A stretch of 64,000 nt of DNA from Neoceratodus forsteri (lineage: Eukaryota > Chordata > Ceratodontiformes > Ceratodontidae). The stretch covers positions 473,031,501 to 473,095,500 of the forward strand of contig CM028130.1 of assembly GCA_016271365.2 (NCBI GenBank), in the 5' to 3' direction. Shown here in pieces: positions 30,911 to 43,278 of the stretch (its first letter is position 1; each line of letters opens with the position of its first letter). A program made the translations under genes and the position numbers. The notes beneath the pieces were generated by a model that was not told the origin of the DNA, did not search any database, and was given only the letters and a program-made list of their open reading frames with translations.

Positions 30911-33136
30911 GAACGTTCTTGATACATATATACTGCACCCAACCCGGTGTTATCTTTGTTTTCAAATGAATACTACAGTTACAGTCTCAAACTTTGGAGA
31001 AATCAGTCCCATAAGGTTGCTGACTGGGAGGACAAGGCTGTGAGTTCTGGTTATGACATCATCAGGACCACTTCACTGAAAATGACTTGTTTGAACAGGG
31101 AGTGAGATCAGGGTGCAGAATGACTCACAACTTTTAAACAAAGTAACTCTGAGATCTAATTTTTGATATGAGGCTTATTGGGAATATGGCGATTCTAATT
31201 CTGCTGCACTTTTGGCATGACTCCCTGTTTAAGTCCTTGTCTTGATGAAAAGCTGTACCAGTAAATGTAACATGAATGAATCATTGGCTTGAAACTTACT
31301 GACCTTACATGTTTGAAAGTCACCAAAAAATGTGCTGACAATGAGCCACTTAGCTTGTGGAAGACAACGGAATAAAGGGTACATCAGCTTGCATAGCATG
31401 TATGTCCTGGGGTAATGTTTTTAAATGGGGATCTGAGATACAACATATAGTTTTTCTTTGTTTAAAAAGTAATATGATGGGGAAATGTCAACACAAGTTA
31501 TTCACTGTGCTGGTGTATAACTCAGGAGAACATCAATATCCTTTATACATAGCAGTTCCTTATTTTGAATAGATACCTCCGCTCAAAAGTCATTCCTCCT
31601 GACAATAATATCATTGGCTCTGAAAAGGGTAGGTCGAATATGGGTAGCCAGCATGCGGATAAATGCACGATCTGTTTCCAGCTAGTGCAGACTCTCTGCT
31701 CATCATCTTGTGGAAAATTGGATGCTGAACAATACAAGAACAAAAGTGTTTCAATATTGTAGAAGCACTAGATGAAACATCTTCAACCACTGGTATTGCC
31801 TAAACCTTGTTAAAGTGGAACAGTGAGTGAAAAAGCTGGAAAGGTTACAAAGTTAATTACTGCAACTCATGATCTTCAGTTTGGAGGATCTTCTCCATCG
31901 AGACACTCTCTTTGATGTTTGCACAAGAAGCACTATGACCCAACAGGAAACTCGATATATGGGTCTGTGTGCATCGGCAGTATAAATAGCAGTGCTGGCC
32001 CCAACCACTTCTCTATCTTTGTTACCAAGGAGGAAAGAAAGACAAAACTATCAAATGCTAAACTATGTAAAATGTTAAAAGGGACACTGTCAGCGTTTAG
32101 AGTGATTTTTTTTGTCAAATTTAGCCAGTTTGCATCTGTTACCAGAACAAGCAAGAAACTGCTCTGACTGCACTAAAATGTGATAAAATGCTATTTGGTA
32201 CTTTTTGGCCTATTTTTTATCAAGCTCTAGATAAGCAATCCGCCCAACCTGAAAGCTGCCAGAAGCATTTGTCCTAATGAATGTGCATCTGTATTGAGCC
32301 ATCCTGATTACAGAACTCGTGCATGAACGAGTTTACATTTTTGGGGCAATGAGGTAAGGCTACTGTTCAAAAATGTGCAATTTCAGAGAAGAAGGTGCCC
32401 TCTGGAACAAAAACGAGCAGTGGAAGTGCCCAAAAAATAACTTTGAAAAACAGAGCCACAATTTTGGCCAGCCTGCCGGTGCAGCAGCAAGGCAACCACT
32501 TGTGATGCCAACGTCCTGGGTTCAGGAACAGACCCGTGAGTCAGACGGCCAGCCGCGCAGAGAAGGATTGAGTGCCCGAGGGGGAAGCTCTCCTTCTCTG
32601 GGGGGGGCAGTGTTCGGCCTGTTGGCAACCTCTGGCGGAAGCCGGGGGCATCGCAAGAAAGGCCAGCGCTTGCTTGCATAGGAGGTGGGACAGACGCTGG
32701 CGTCATTGCATGCCCGGCCTCCCAGGGGATCACAGCTCTTCAAAAATTCCAGTCCCTCAAGTAGGACGCCCTTCTCCGCCATTGCTCCCACTGCCACCAG
32801 TGTCCACGGGGAGGGGTCCCACTCCCGTGGCCCCACCCTGTGGGGTATGCCAAGGCTCGCTACCATTGACCCGGGGGGGGTGTCCGCTTGACGTCCCCAC
32901 TCAGCGGGGTAATCCTGGGCACGGTGGGTCAGTGTGCGGGGCAGGGACTGAGCTCCACTGGGGGGACGGCCTCCCCAAAAAACTGCAATTCTGAGCATGC
33001 ACATTGCAGAATATTCTGCTTAGTGTTTGAATCCAGTAAGATCTCTGTGAGAGATCTGAGAGAGGTCCAGAGGGCATACTCATGAGAAATGCCCTTGATA
33101 GTTAGCTATTCGCATGTTGAGCATAGCTGCTGCAAA
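30911..33136. other. Unassigned DNA
   Basis: I recognise no gene or repeat. 30911-32400 is A/T-rich and could be unique sequence. 32480-33000 is G/C-rich with purine and pyrimidine runs but no convincing frame. An 82-codon frame at 31919-32167 matches nothing I know. Confidence 0.4.
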
Positions 33137-33350
33137 TAAAAAATGACTTACCATAGTAATATTGTTTCTTCCACGGGATATCCCAGTAGGATTAGACATA
33201 CGCAGTCAACTCAGAATCTCTGACTGCCCCGGAGCTGTGATGTAATGTGGAATATAAGCAAATTATGGAACTAGAATTTTACATTCAAACTGCTGCCTCT
33301 AGGTGTACTGTGTTCCACCTAACAGATTCATTTTTGTAGATGAAAAAAAA
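33137..33350 (-). repeat. DIRS-f left terminus
   Basis: AAAATGACTTACCATAGTAA resembles the family-a left end. ATGAC (33143) and GTAAT (33156) form the inverted pair with an 8-nt spacer. ATTAGACATACGCAG and CTGCCCCGGAG match the a1 terminal repeat. The exact first base is uncertain by about 5. Confidence 0.7.
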
Positions 33351-33430
33351 ATTCAAATTACGTACTTACCGTAATTATGATCTTTCTGTGTATCTTCACC
33401 ATTCATCACAGATGGGTACTGGCGGAGATC
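33351..33430 (-). repeat. DIRS-d1 left terminus
   Basis: AATTAC (33356-33361) and GTAATT (33371-33376) are perfect 6-bp inverted arms around a 9-nt spacer. The following ATCTTTCTGTGTATCTTCAC mirrors the right end and the ICR. Confidence 0.75.
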
Positions 33431-34330
33431 AGGACCCTGAGAACCTTTTTTTTTTAAAGATAAGCAGGCGATGCAGCATCTGACATAGATCCTCAGGACG
33501 ACGCGACATTACTGGTAGCCGTAGGATTAGCCATTAGGCTGCATCGACTCACTTGCAAACCAGTTCTGAGTCACCGAGAGGTAAGAGGAAGGGATGGAGG
33601 GTGGGACAAGAGAGTCCAAGGGACAGAAAAAGGAGAAAACTGAACTAAAAGGAGAAATAACGACTGAGAGGACAGCATATAAAGTAAGACTAAGAGGATT
33701 GGGTAGGGCCCCAATCTCTGGAAGCGGAAGAAGGAGGGAAGGGGGGAGAATTTCAGGAGAGAGTGAGAGGTAACAGGGATCAGGACCCTTGTCCGTCACC
33801 AGACTGTATAGGAACTGCAAGGAGTTAGCAAAGTTCTTTGCCAGAATTCAAGGCACAGAATGACTGGCAATACCCCAAAGCAGAGTCGGCTATTCTGGAG
33901 AAGGACAGGGCTGGATTCAGTACTCTCTCTCTCTGAAGAGTATTGGTGAAAAAAGAAAAAGAAAACTTTTTTTTTTTTTTTTTTTAATCAGATGGATAAC
34001 AGAAGGAGGGCAACCACCAGCTCCTACTCCTTAGGGGAGAAGATATGTAGAAGAGAGGAGTGCCACTCAAACTATACCCCTTAGGGAAGACTGTCCCCCC
34101 CGTGTGTCTCAACTAATCTCACTCAAGCAAGGGTGCCGGAAGATGGCAACAGTTGAGGGGGGCTAAGGAAGAAAGGGCACTTTCCTATACTGGTTTAACC
34201 ATACAGGAACAAGAGTGGAGGCTACCGCCCTTTACGCTCAGAGGTTCCGGCACCTATTCAGTGAAGATAGGGAAGGCACAGAGGAGGAGGATTCCAGAGA
34301 CTGAAGCCACAAGGGAAGGTGGGAGGGATT
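33431..34330 (-). other. DIRS-d1 3' non-coding block
   Basis: Purine-rich on the plus strand, with a ~20-base T run near 33966. No frame resembles a DIRS enzyme. It corresponds to 5581-6618 of c1. Confidence 0.5.
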
Positions 34331-34430
34331 GTGATGAATGGTGAAGAAGATACAGAAAGATCATAATTACGGTAAGTACGTGGTTTGAATATCTTATCTG
34401 TGTCAATCTTCACCATTCATCACAGATGGG
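34331..34430. repeat. DIRS-d1 internal complementary region
   Basis: The left arm to 34390 is the reverse complement of the left end (33351 onward). The right arm from 34391 (ATCTTATCTGTGTCAATC) is the reverse complement of the right end (to 37723). Confidence 0.8.
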
Positions 34431-34509
34431 TGAGTACCAAGCCCCCCGAAGGAGGTTGACTGATTGCACCCTAAGGGACAGTGTCCCTTAGCCCTCAGTG
34501 GGTGACACA

Positions 34510-37331
34510 CTAGGGGGAACCTTCTGGGCCTGAGGAGGCCCTAGAGAGGGAGAGCAAGGCAGGGTTCCCACGGAGGGAAGGAATTTGCCCCGACAAACGC
34601 CGTCTCGCCCTACGGGAAAAGAGGTAGGTTCCCTGCTGAGCGGAGCAAATCACCCTACGCCGGGCCAAGGGTGACAACTGGGAAAGGCGAAGCCATGCCG
34701 ATCTTCTGGTGCAGATCGCTGTCCCTACGACCCTGGTAGCTACCTCATTGGCGTTGTAAGATGCCCTTGCTTTGTGCCTTGCTAGCTCCAGGCCACGTGC
34801 AGAGAGAGCAATGGCTTGTCTGGTTTGCTCCGAGTCAGGCAGAGCGGCTAGGAACTGACCTAGCGCTGACCACAAGTACCTGTTATAGGCAGCGTAGTGG
34901 GCCTGATGCGCAGAAATGGAGAGAAGCAGCCGTGCCGAGTAGAAAGTCCTCCTCCCCCAGAAATCAAAATCTGCTGAGTCCTGATCTGGGGCCGGTCATG
35001 GTGGAGGCGCGAAGCCCATCAGGAGTGTCCAGGTGCGTCAATCCGGACTGCGGATGAGGCAAGGAGCCTGGAGACTCCGGGGGGCGCAATACCTCTGGCA
35101 GAGGTCCTTAGGGGCAGGAACTCCGGAGAAGGGCCTCTGCCAGCAACGCATGGACCTCCCGAAAAAGCGGCCAAGCGCGGCACCACGAGGGTGGCTGTCC
35201 CAAAATCGCCTAGAAAGGCGTGTGCCGCATGCTCCGGATTGCTCACAGAAGAAGGAGAAAGGTGAAGGTCCTCCATCATCCTCACGAGGAAACGCTGATA
35301 CTCAGAGAGATCAGCAGCAGGAGAGATGTGGACAGAAGGTTCCTCTCCCACAGAAGAGGGGGATGAGGAGCTGGAGGTCACCATAGGCTCGGAGGGTGGC
35401 TGCTTGGGGTGGGGGTTGAAAAACCTGGCTGTCCAAAGCCCTAACATAAGCAGGGAACCGAGCAGCCACCGCTCTGAACTGTTCTCAGGTGAGAGGCCCG
35501 CTAGGACCAAAGATACCTGGGAATGCAGGAGAAGGCGGCAGAGGGGAGTGGACAGAGCCAAGAGAAGAAGTTGGCTGACCTCTGCCAGGGCTAAGGAGCA
35601 GACCATGGACTCCCGCGGGGGGAGTCCTGGAAGACTCCGCAGTCGACAGCTGCACAACTGCTTCGGTACTGCCTAGACTGCGCCCAAAAGAATCCCCCAA
35701 GTGAGGCGACCGGGGCCATGAAGGTCCAGAAGGACGGTCCCCTGCCTCGAAAGAATGGGACCCTCTCAAGGAACCCAAAGGGGAAGGGCGGAAGTCCGCA
35801 CTCCGGCTCCGTCCAGGACCCGGGTAGGTCCCAGAGAAGGGCCGCGCACCGAACCTACCCCTCGAACCTACAGAGTCCGAAAGGGTCCTAGCCCTCGAAG
35901 TGGCCAGTCTAGGCAGCTCCGTACACAGGGCCGCTCCTGAAGGGGCAATCCCGGAAGGAGCACCTTCCCCATCCATGGCCCTCTTGATAGGCCCCAAAGT
36001 TGGGCAACCGAGAGATGCCACAGTAGGGGGTACCACCGTAGAGGTGTCAAGGAACCCCCCAAGGCTAGGCTGCAAGGCGATGGTGGCACGCACCACAGCC
36101 CGCTGGTCAGCACCACTGACCCTAGCCCTAGAGGAAACCCGACTCACCTCGGAGGGGGACTGGCCGAGACCCGAAGAGGAAACCACCAGCTCGTCCTCCC
36201 TTGCAGACAACCTCGAAGGGTGTGACTGCCCATTCAACTCCGAGCTGGACTCCGACTCCAAAGAGGAAGAGTCCGAGGCCCTAAGCCAAACAGTAGGGGG
36301 TCGAGGAAGGGACACCTTCCCGAGGGGCCCAGAGCCAAGGCAATCCCCCCGGTCCACAGCACACGAGTGGTGCCAGCAGAAGGTGGCAGGGCAGCTTGGG
36401 CCAGAAGTCTAGGCCAGAGCCAGCTGTGGCACCATCAGGTCCACGGTGCCAGGAGGCACCGGGATGGAGGCAGCGCTGTCAGCACCCCAGTCTTGGAGCC
36501 AGCGCCACCGCCAGGCCGCTCGGCCGCCGTGCGGCAGTGAGGACAAGGCGTCGGCGACCCCAAGGACTCGGCTCCGACCACGGCACCACGACGCGGTGCG
36601 GAGACTGCTCAGCGCCGCGGCGGCATCGAGAGTCCCAACGGCGCCTACGCGGCGCCGGCGAGACGATAATGCGTTCGGCGCCGAGGTGAGACATGGCGAA
36701 GGGCGACGTCGAAGAGCGGTTTCCGCGGTGCCGCGAGCAGTGTCAGCACCAGCAAGCCCCTGCGCGTCGACAGTCGGTTGGTCGCCCGGCTTGCCCGACA
36801 GGACCCTCGGCTTTCTGAGCGGCACGAAGGCCCCAAAGGCACTGAGCGGCGGCGTCAGGGCGGCGTCGACCAACCTAGCGGACGCGGGAGGCGACACCGA
36901 GGAGCCTTCACCCCGAAGGAGTGATTGCGGAGTGGCGCCTCCCCCCGCTCCCAGGGAAGCGGATGGGCCTCCTGCGCCACGGAGGAGCCTCGGCCACGGC
37001 TAGGCTAGAAGAGGCGAGGCTCCCTCCTCCCGCGGTCCATGTAGAACCGGGAGGGGACCCGGAGGAGAGCCGAGAGCATTAAGCAGCCCCGGCCGATGCA
37101 GCGGCCCTACCCCGAAGTCGGCAGAGCTCGCCCAACCTTAAACGCGCTCTGTTCAAAAACTCGGCGGTCCATCGAGAAGCAGGCATCGCACGAATCCATG
37201 TCGTGTAGCGGGCCAAGGCACGAAAGGCACCGGTCATGTTGGTCAGTGACGGAGTACTTGCGGCCGCACAGGCACCGACGCATAGGGGGCCGCCCCGTCT
37301 TCTGTGATTTTTTGCCCTCCGACCGCGACAT
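34510..37331 (-). pseudogene. DIRS-d1 gag-like gene, CpG-rich, frameshifted
   Basis: The start at 37331 gives MSRSEGKK, then CLCGRKYSVTDQHDRC and CLGPLHDMDSCDACFSMDRR, the same Cys/His cluster as c1. A long Ser/Arg/Pro/Gly-rich middle runs in two or three frames (36897-35019). The helical C-part (34875-34680) carries ARGLELARHKARASYNANEVA, matching ALSAQGLELARHQARAFYDANEVA of c1. Either it is one frameshifted protein or the middle is partly non-coding. Probable RNA-binding particle protein. Confidence 0.6.
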
Positions 37332-37723
37332 GACCTACGGAGAAAAAAACACCAAAAAACAGACTCGACGTCGCTTTAAATGTAATAAAAAGGAAAGATC
37401 TTACGGGCGACGTCGAGTGGAGGCAAACACAGAACTAGTAGACCGACGACTAAAGACGCAGGCTTCAAGGCCTAAAATTTTGAATAAGGCTTCTTCAGGC
37501 TTCTCACGAGGCGACCTCGACAGCGGAGATGAAGAACTGGTGGGCAGGTGGAGTCGATGCAGCCTAGCGGCTAATCCTCGGCGCCACGTAGTCGTCGGCC
37601 TCGAGGGCCGGCGCGTCTTTACGCCGGCTCATAACCCCAAAAAAAAAAAAAGGCTCCGGTGGGGTCCTGATCTCCGGCCAGTACCCATCTGTGATGAATG
37701 GTGAAGACTGACACAGATAAGAT
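37332..37723 (-). repeat. DIRS-d1 leader and right terminus
   Basis: Leader of the gag gene and right terminal repeat. The last ~45 bp (GTGATGAATGGTGAAGACTG onward) are inverted relative to 33380-33425. The flank then resumes DIRS-f. Confidence 0.6.
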
Positions 37724-37970
37724 CACTAGACTATCTGAATTAAGTAATTGTAACCTAAAATAATAACAATAATACCTTCCCCCTTTTAAACAGGACGGGT
37801 TCCAAACAGGATAAAAAAAAAAACACGAAAAGGAGAGCTAGGCCCCCTTGGGATTACCTGTGTGCATAAAAAACATTAAGTTAAGCCAATGATTAATGGC
37901 AACATTAAGAACCCATATGAAAGTATTGCTGAACCTGGTTCAGGTTATGTAAGGGGAGGTAGGAATGGGA

Positions 37971-38070
37971 GGTCTAATCCTATTGGAGATCCTTGGAAAA
38001 AAACAGTATTGCTATGGTAATGTTTTTCTCAAACCCCAGTAATCTCCCAGTAGTATTAGACATATGCAGA
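37971..38070. repeat. DIRS-f internal complementary region
   Basis: GTCTAATCCTATTGGAGAT...GCTATGGTAATG is a diverged reverse complement of the left terminus at 33137-33200. The right arm ends GTATTAGACATATGCAG. The missing right terminus would be complementary to it. Confidence 0.65.
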
Positions 38071-38079
38071 CTACCAAGA

Positions 38080-38210
38080 AGTGCCTTGGGAGGTGGGTGC
38101 AAAACCTACTTAGTGAAAAGGTTCTGCAATACTGCAGTGTCAAACCTAGCATCACTCCTGGGCTGGATACCCAGACAATAGTGCTTTGTGAAGGTGTGAC
38201 ATGACTTCAA
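38080..38210 (-). pseudogene. DIRS-f YR, C-terminal end
   Basis: The minus-strand reading gives CHTFTKHYCLGIQPRSDARF, which contains the catalytic tyrosine (HTFTKHY) and matches the a1/a2 YR end. The upstream part of the gene is 5 kb away beyond the CR1 insert. Confidence 0.75.
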
Positions 38211-38296
38211 GTGTGAACATCTGAACATACGAAATTTGCCAGCAGATAAAGGCCTAGAGGTCTATCAAGTCTGCTCGAATGTGCAGCTAGCACCCC

Positions 38297-41160
38297 TTAT
38301 TCTGCAGCTGCCCCTCCCTTCCACCCTTCCCCTTCATTAACCCTCCCCCTTGTCCTGTCCCATTCTCGTTTGAAGCAGTCCACTGTTCTACTGCATACCA
38401 CTTCTGCAGGTAACGCATTCCACCCAGCCACCACCCTCTCTGTAAAACAGTGTCTCCTCATCTCCCTCCTGAACCTTCCTCGCTCCAGTCTCATATCATG
38501 GCCCCTGGTTGCCCTCCCCTCCCTTACTTTGAACAGCCCCTCTGTACCTGTCTTGTTTATTCCTTTCATGTATTTAAAGGTTTCAATCATGTTCCCCTGT
38601 CTCCTCTCCTCCAGTGAGTACATGTTCAATTCCTTCAACCTCCTCTCATATGATAAGTCCCCAGACCCTTGATCATCTTTGTAGCCCTCTTCACTCCCTC
38701 CAGTAACCCAATGTCCCTCTTCAGATACAGACACCAGAACTGCCGCAGTACTCCAGGTGTGGTCTAACTAATGACCTATACAGTGGCAGAATCACCTCCT
38801 CCCTCCTCGAGGATATACCCTTACCAATACAACCCAGCATTTTGTTGGCCTTTGCAGCTGCCTTCCTACACTGTGCCGAGTTGTTCATTGACCCTGTGAT
38901 GAGCACACCCAGATCCTTCTCCTCCTCTGTCTGGGCTAGCTGCACTCCCCTAGCTAGTAAGTCCTCCTTGGGTTCTTCATCCCAAAATGCATCACCTTGC
39001 ACTTTTGGCATTAAAGCCAGTTGCCAGGTGTCTGACCAGGTTTCAAGCTTTGCCAGATCATCCTGCAACCCTGCCATCCCCTAGGTCATCCACCACCGCG
39101 CCAACCTTGGTATCATCAGCAAACAGACTGATCTTGCTCTTGATGACACATATATGTCTGCAATGAATATCCCAAACAACACTGGTCCCAACACCGAGCC
39201 CTGTGGGACACCGCTCGTCTGCCCTTGGGTGTGAGGCTCCCACCACCACCACCCTCTGTTGCCTTCCCTGCAGCCAGTTTCCTACCATCTCACCAGCATT
39301 GCACTGCCCCTGTGCCTGCTAACTTCCCAGCCTTCATGTGGCACTGAGGTCGAGATGCCTTACTGAAGTCCAGATACAGGACATCCACTGCATGTCCCCT
39401 GTCCAGTTGCCTAGTTACCCAGTCATAGAACCCGACTAGGCTGGTTTGAGGATCGGCCACGTGTGAAGCCATGCTGTCTGCTGTCCTGTAGTCCTTTGGC
39501 CTCTAAGAGGGCCACCAGCCTCTCCTTCAGGATAGTCTCCATTAGCTTACCCACAATGGATGTGGCGGCTCACTGGTCTGTAGTTTCCAGTTCATCCTTG
39601 GGGCCACTCTTGTGGAGGGCACCACATGAGCCATCCTCCAGTCCGAGGTACACACCCAGATGTAGTGAGGCATTAAATAGGTCTGCCAAAGGTCCTGCAG
39701 GACCTCTGCCAACTCCTTCAGTACCCTGGGTGGATGCCATCTGGGCCTGGTGCCTTGTCCACCCTCAGTGCCTTCAAACCCTCTGAACTCTGCCCTCCAT
39801 GATTCCCCATCTGTCACCACTTCCCCTCGTCTGCCATTTCTCCCATCTTGGGTGTCACCCCCTTTTCTCTTTAGTAAATACTGAGCAGAAGTACTCATTT
39901 AGTGCTTCTGCCTTATGTTCTCTTCCACCCTACCCCCTCCTTCCCTAATCCTTACTATATGGTCCTTACAGCTCCTTTTCTCCTGATGTACTTAAAAGTC
40001 CTTCTCCCTTCTTAATGCCTTGTGCCAGCCTGAGTTCGTAGATGCTTTGGCTCCCTTACTGCCCTTGTCACCTCCTTGATTCTGTCAAGTACTCCTCTCT
40101 GTCCTCCCCCTCCCTGTTTTTGTATTTCCTAAAGGCAGCTCTTTTCCTCCTTACCTTTTCCATGACCTCCTTGCTCAACTAGCTCGGTTTCTTAGCCCTA
40201 GCCTTCTTGCTCTGGGCTTTGCAGCAGGTTTTGTTGCCTCCACTATCCCCAACTTATGAGCTCCCATCTCTGGTTAGTATCCATACTAGATTGAATTCTG
40301 CCAGGTACCCTTTTACCACTTCCCCATCCTCCCAAAGTCAGCCCTCCTGAAGTCCAGCACTCTTGTGCCAGATTCCTCCTTCCTTGCCCATATCCAATGT
40401 GAGCCATACTGAGTGGTGGTCACTCCTGACAGCGGTTCCTCCACTGTAAGTTCTCTCACAAAGTCCCCATTTGCCAGCACAGGGTCAAGGGTATTCCCTA
40501 ACCTGGTTGGTTCACTGACCATTGCAGCAGGAAGCTGTCCTGGAAGGCATCCAGTACCTGCTCCCTTCTGTTCCTGGTTGTTGGGGTGCTCCAGTCCACT
40601 CCTGGCATGTTGAAGTCCCCACAATCACCACACTACCCTTCTCACAGGTCCTCCTGATCTGTCCGCTAGTTCCTGTCTAACTCCTCCGTCTGAGATGGTG
40701 GCCTGTACACCACTCCCATTCTAGAATCTATTCTTGGAATCCTGGATTACCCAAAGTGACTCTGTACTACCCTCCTCTCCTTCCTCCCTTACACACTTCA
40801 GTCCTTCCTTCACATATAGTGCAACCCCTCTCCTTTCCCAGTCACCTGTCCCTCAGAAATAACCTGTACCCTGGTACAGACAGGTCCCAGTCATTATATT
40901 GGGTGGCCCATGTTTCCGTGATGGCTGCAATGTCCACCTCTCCCTCTGCCAGAGGAACCTGCAACTCTGCAGTTTCATCCCAAGGCTCCTAGCATTAAGG
41001 GTAACCACCTTCCACCCTTTCCCCTCCTCCCATCCTGCCCTCCTTTCCTAGCATCACCAATAGTACTTGCCATTTGTCCTTTGTCACTGTTATGGGGGGT
41101 AAGCTCATATGATTTCCCAACCTGTGGTCTCTGCATATCTCTTCCCCAACTGCCACCCCC
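38297..41160 (-). pseudogene. CR1 ORF2 (endonuclease-reverse transcriptase), broken
   Basis: The endonuclease end shows RLGNTLDPVLANGDF near 40520 and ESGTRVLDFRRADF near 40370. The RT shows GHAVDVLYLDFSKA near 39400 and LFADDTKVG near 39115 with intact FADD. Then come EEKDLGVLI near 38935, LYRSLVRPHLEYC near 38750, and the C-terminal block YSLEERRQGN, RRHCFTERVVAGWNALP (38630-38400), which is typical CR1. Several stops and frameshifts. It would nick the target and copy the LINE RNA. Confidence 0.85.
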
Positions 41161-41265
41161 CACTCCTAGTTTAAACTCCCAACTTCCTCTATATATTCTT
41201 CCATCCTCTGCTTCAACACTTTCTTTCCTTCCTCACTCAAGTGTAGTCTGTCCTTGGCATAGAGA

Positions 41266-42425
41266 CTACTGTCCTCCCAGGTCCCTCCCCACCCCCAACA
41301 GCCCATACCCTTTAGCACAACACCAGGTTCTTAGCCATCTGTTAAATTCCTCTATTCTCAGCTTTCTTGTTGTGCTTGCCTTTGGCACCGGAAGTATCTC
41401 GGAAAAAGTTACTGATCTTCCTGCCCCCTCACATAATTGTGCTAGTTCCTCAAACCTCCTCTGGACTATATCCACTGTCTTGTCAGCCAGGTTGTTTGTC
41501 CCAAGATGTATAATTAAATGAGGCTTGTCCCTACCCCTTCTAGCATATTTCAGAACAGACTGTCCCACCCTTTCCGCTGTCATTCCTGGCATGGCCTCCA
41601 CCCAAATGCGACTATGCCTCTCCGCCTTGCTACCCACCTAACTCCTCTTAGTATTGGTCCCAGCACTAAGATTCCACCCTCTTGCTCCTGCTTGCTTCCT
41701 TTCATCTCCCTCCCTCATTTCCAGCTCCTCTTCTTCCTCCTGCATTATTATGCCCTTTTACCCCTGTTGTAGTTCTCCCAGCAGAACTTCCCCCCCGCTC
41801 CAGTTTGGTCCAGGCATTTATCAATTACTCCTCTAATTTCATCACTTCCCTCCTCCACCTTCTTTCTCTCTAGCAGAGCAAAACTATTTTCTGAAGATCC
41901 TTCACAAATGCCTGCTCCCTCTCTCTGCATAGTAACCTGTTCTCTCCTTTCCACTCCATGACTTTTGCCACTTCTTCGCCTCCCCTCACAAGTCCCTATC
42001 TCCTCCTTCCATTTGACTTTTGTCTCCTGACCTGGTTTCCCGCAATCGTTCTTCCTGGCCTGGGCCTTTGTCTCTGCTTCGCTTCTTCTGATCCTCTCCT
42101 CACCACTGTTGGCTTAAATTGCCCTCCCTCATCTCCCCTTCTTCCTCCCTCCAGTACTGGGCTAAACCCACCCCCCAATCTGCCTTGCCTGTCTTAGTTC
42201 CTCCTGCAGACCCTCAATCTCCTTTCTAAGTTTTTCTATGTGGTTGCACACTAAACATCCTCCCACACTCCAGGCAATGTTTAGAAAGATTGGTGCACCG
42301 CAGTTGTTGCAGCCTACCACCCTACCCATTGCTGTCATTGCCCACCAGCGACCCCCACCCTTCCAGATGCAGGATACCAAACACTCCCCAAGTCCCCACT
42401 CTCCCCCTCTATCAGTGCAAAACAT
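41266..42425 (-). pseudogene. CR1 ORF1 with Cys cluster, coiled coil and esterase-like domain
   Basis: The N-part (42425-42162) has CNNCG...C..C followed by a heptad-like Lys/Glu/Leu helix (IEKLRKEIEGLQEELRQ). The C-part (41637-41266) has PGMTAERV, HLIIHLGTNNLAD and a SEILPVPK block, the pattern of the GDSL/SGNH esterase-like domain known from CR1 ORF1. The middle is frameshifted. ORF1 is thought to bind the LINE RNA; the role of the esterase is unclear. Confidence 0.75.
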
Positions 42426-43278
42426 TCTTCATGTCCCTTACCTCCTTTGTTGCTACGTTTAGATATGTTGAGCAACTGCTTTTATATTCTATCCACACTC
42501 AAAATACTTTAAGTAGCCATTGCACAACCTTCTTCAACTCCTACTCCTCCTTACCCAATGCAATAACTATGTGAAGTAGTAATAATGAGAAGCTAGATTT
42601 GCATTTACTTCCCTTCCACTGAGAGAGCAGTCACCTCTTCACTTGCTGCAGTTCCTTTCCTGGATGTCTGCTTCTGTTATGACAGGTGCAAATCCTTGCC
42701 TGTTTGAGGAAGTGATGTCAGAACCCCTAGTACAAAGGGAATAATTGACCAGGGTGGGGTGAGGGGTTTGGGTGTGTGGGACCAGCCCAAGTCTTCCGGA
42801 AACAATCAGGTAGCTGAGGCCTCTAGTCAGACAATTAGCACCCTTCCCCCACTCAAAACTTTGCAGCTAGTGAAGCCAGCAACTATGAATCAATTCTACT
42901 CAAACCCCAACATAGGTTTGCTACCCAAAGAAACAGGACACCAATTCAAACAGCTTCACCAACAATACATCAAAATAGGTTTGGAATTATAAGATATAGG
43001 TCTCCAATTCAAAGAAACAGACCAGTTAAATTACTCCAATTATGTTTAAAAGAGAAGAAATAGGCCTCTACAAATGCAGCCTGCCACACCGTAAACCAAA
43101 CAAATGGCCACTTTTAGCTACCAAAACAGGTTTCAAAATTCCAACAGCCCCAAACAATACCCTGCTAGCCCCTTAGTAGTAAGAAAGAAAATAAACATTC
43201 TACCAAGTAGAATCCATGAAAACAATGTAAAACAAGAAGCTACTGTACTGTAGATCTGATCCTGTCCCCTTCTGGTTC
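42426..43278 (-). other. CR1 5' untranslated region (probable)
   Basis: No coding signal is seen. A loosely repeated theme (ATAGGTTT...CAATTCAAA) occurs at 42910-43010. The left limit is the ORF1 start. The right limit is where DIRS-f YR coding resumes, and it is accurate to about 5 bp. Confidence 0.5.

Larger units (their letters stand above)
33351..37723 (-). mobile_element. DIRS-d1: second gag-only DIRS derivative (4.4 kb)
   Basis: Termini (ATTCAAATTACG... to ...ACACAGATAAGAT) and an ICR bracket a minus-strand gag-like region, with no RT, RNase H or YR motif. The plan matches c1: ~900-bp non-coding block, ICR, gag with the same Cys/His cluster and helical C-part. Coding similarity to c1 is clear but distant, so these are two related families. 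The interior is strikingly G/C- and CpG-rich. It lies within DIRS-f. Confidence 0.75.
38211..43278 (-). mobile_element. Nearly full-length CR1 LINE, minus strand
   Basis: From 5' to 3' on the minus strand: a 5' region (43278-42426), ORF1 with a Cys cluster, coiled coil and esterase-like domain, ORF2 endonuclease and RT, and a CR1-type C-terminus, ending in GAACAT-type octamer-like repeats at 38211. It interrupts DIRS-f YR between the HSTH box and the tyrosine. All frames are broken. No long target duplication is seen, as is usual for CR1. Confidence 0.8.

Noticed and set aside
32480..33000. G/C-rich overlapping frames on both strands near 32500-33000
   Set aside because: No recognisable domain, and frames on both strands are equally open, as expected from composition.
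33960..33990. Poly(T) run taken as a retroposon tail
   Set aside because: No flanking target duplication and no retroposon body; it lies inside the d1 non-coding block.
36446..37704. Long plus-strand open frames in the CpG-rich region
   Set aside because: G/C-rich DNA has few stops; these frames are antisense shadows of d1 gag and its leader.
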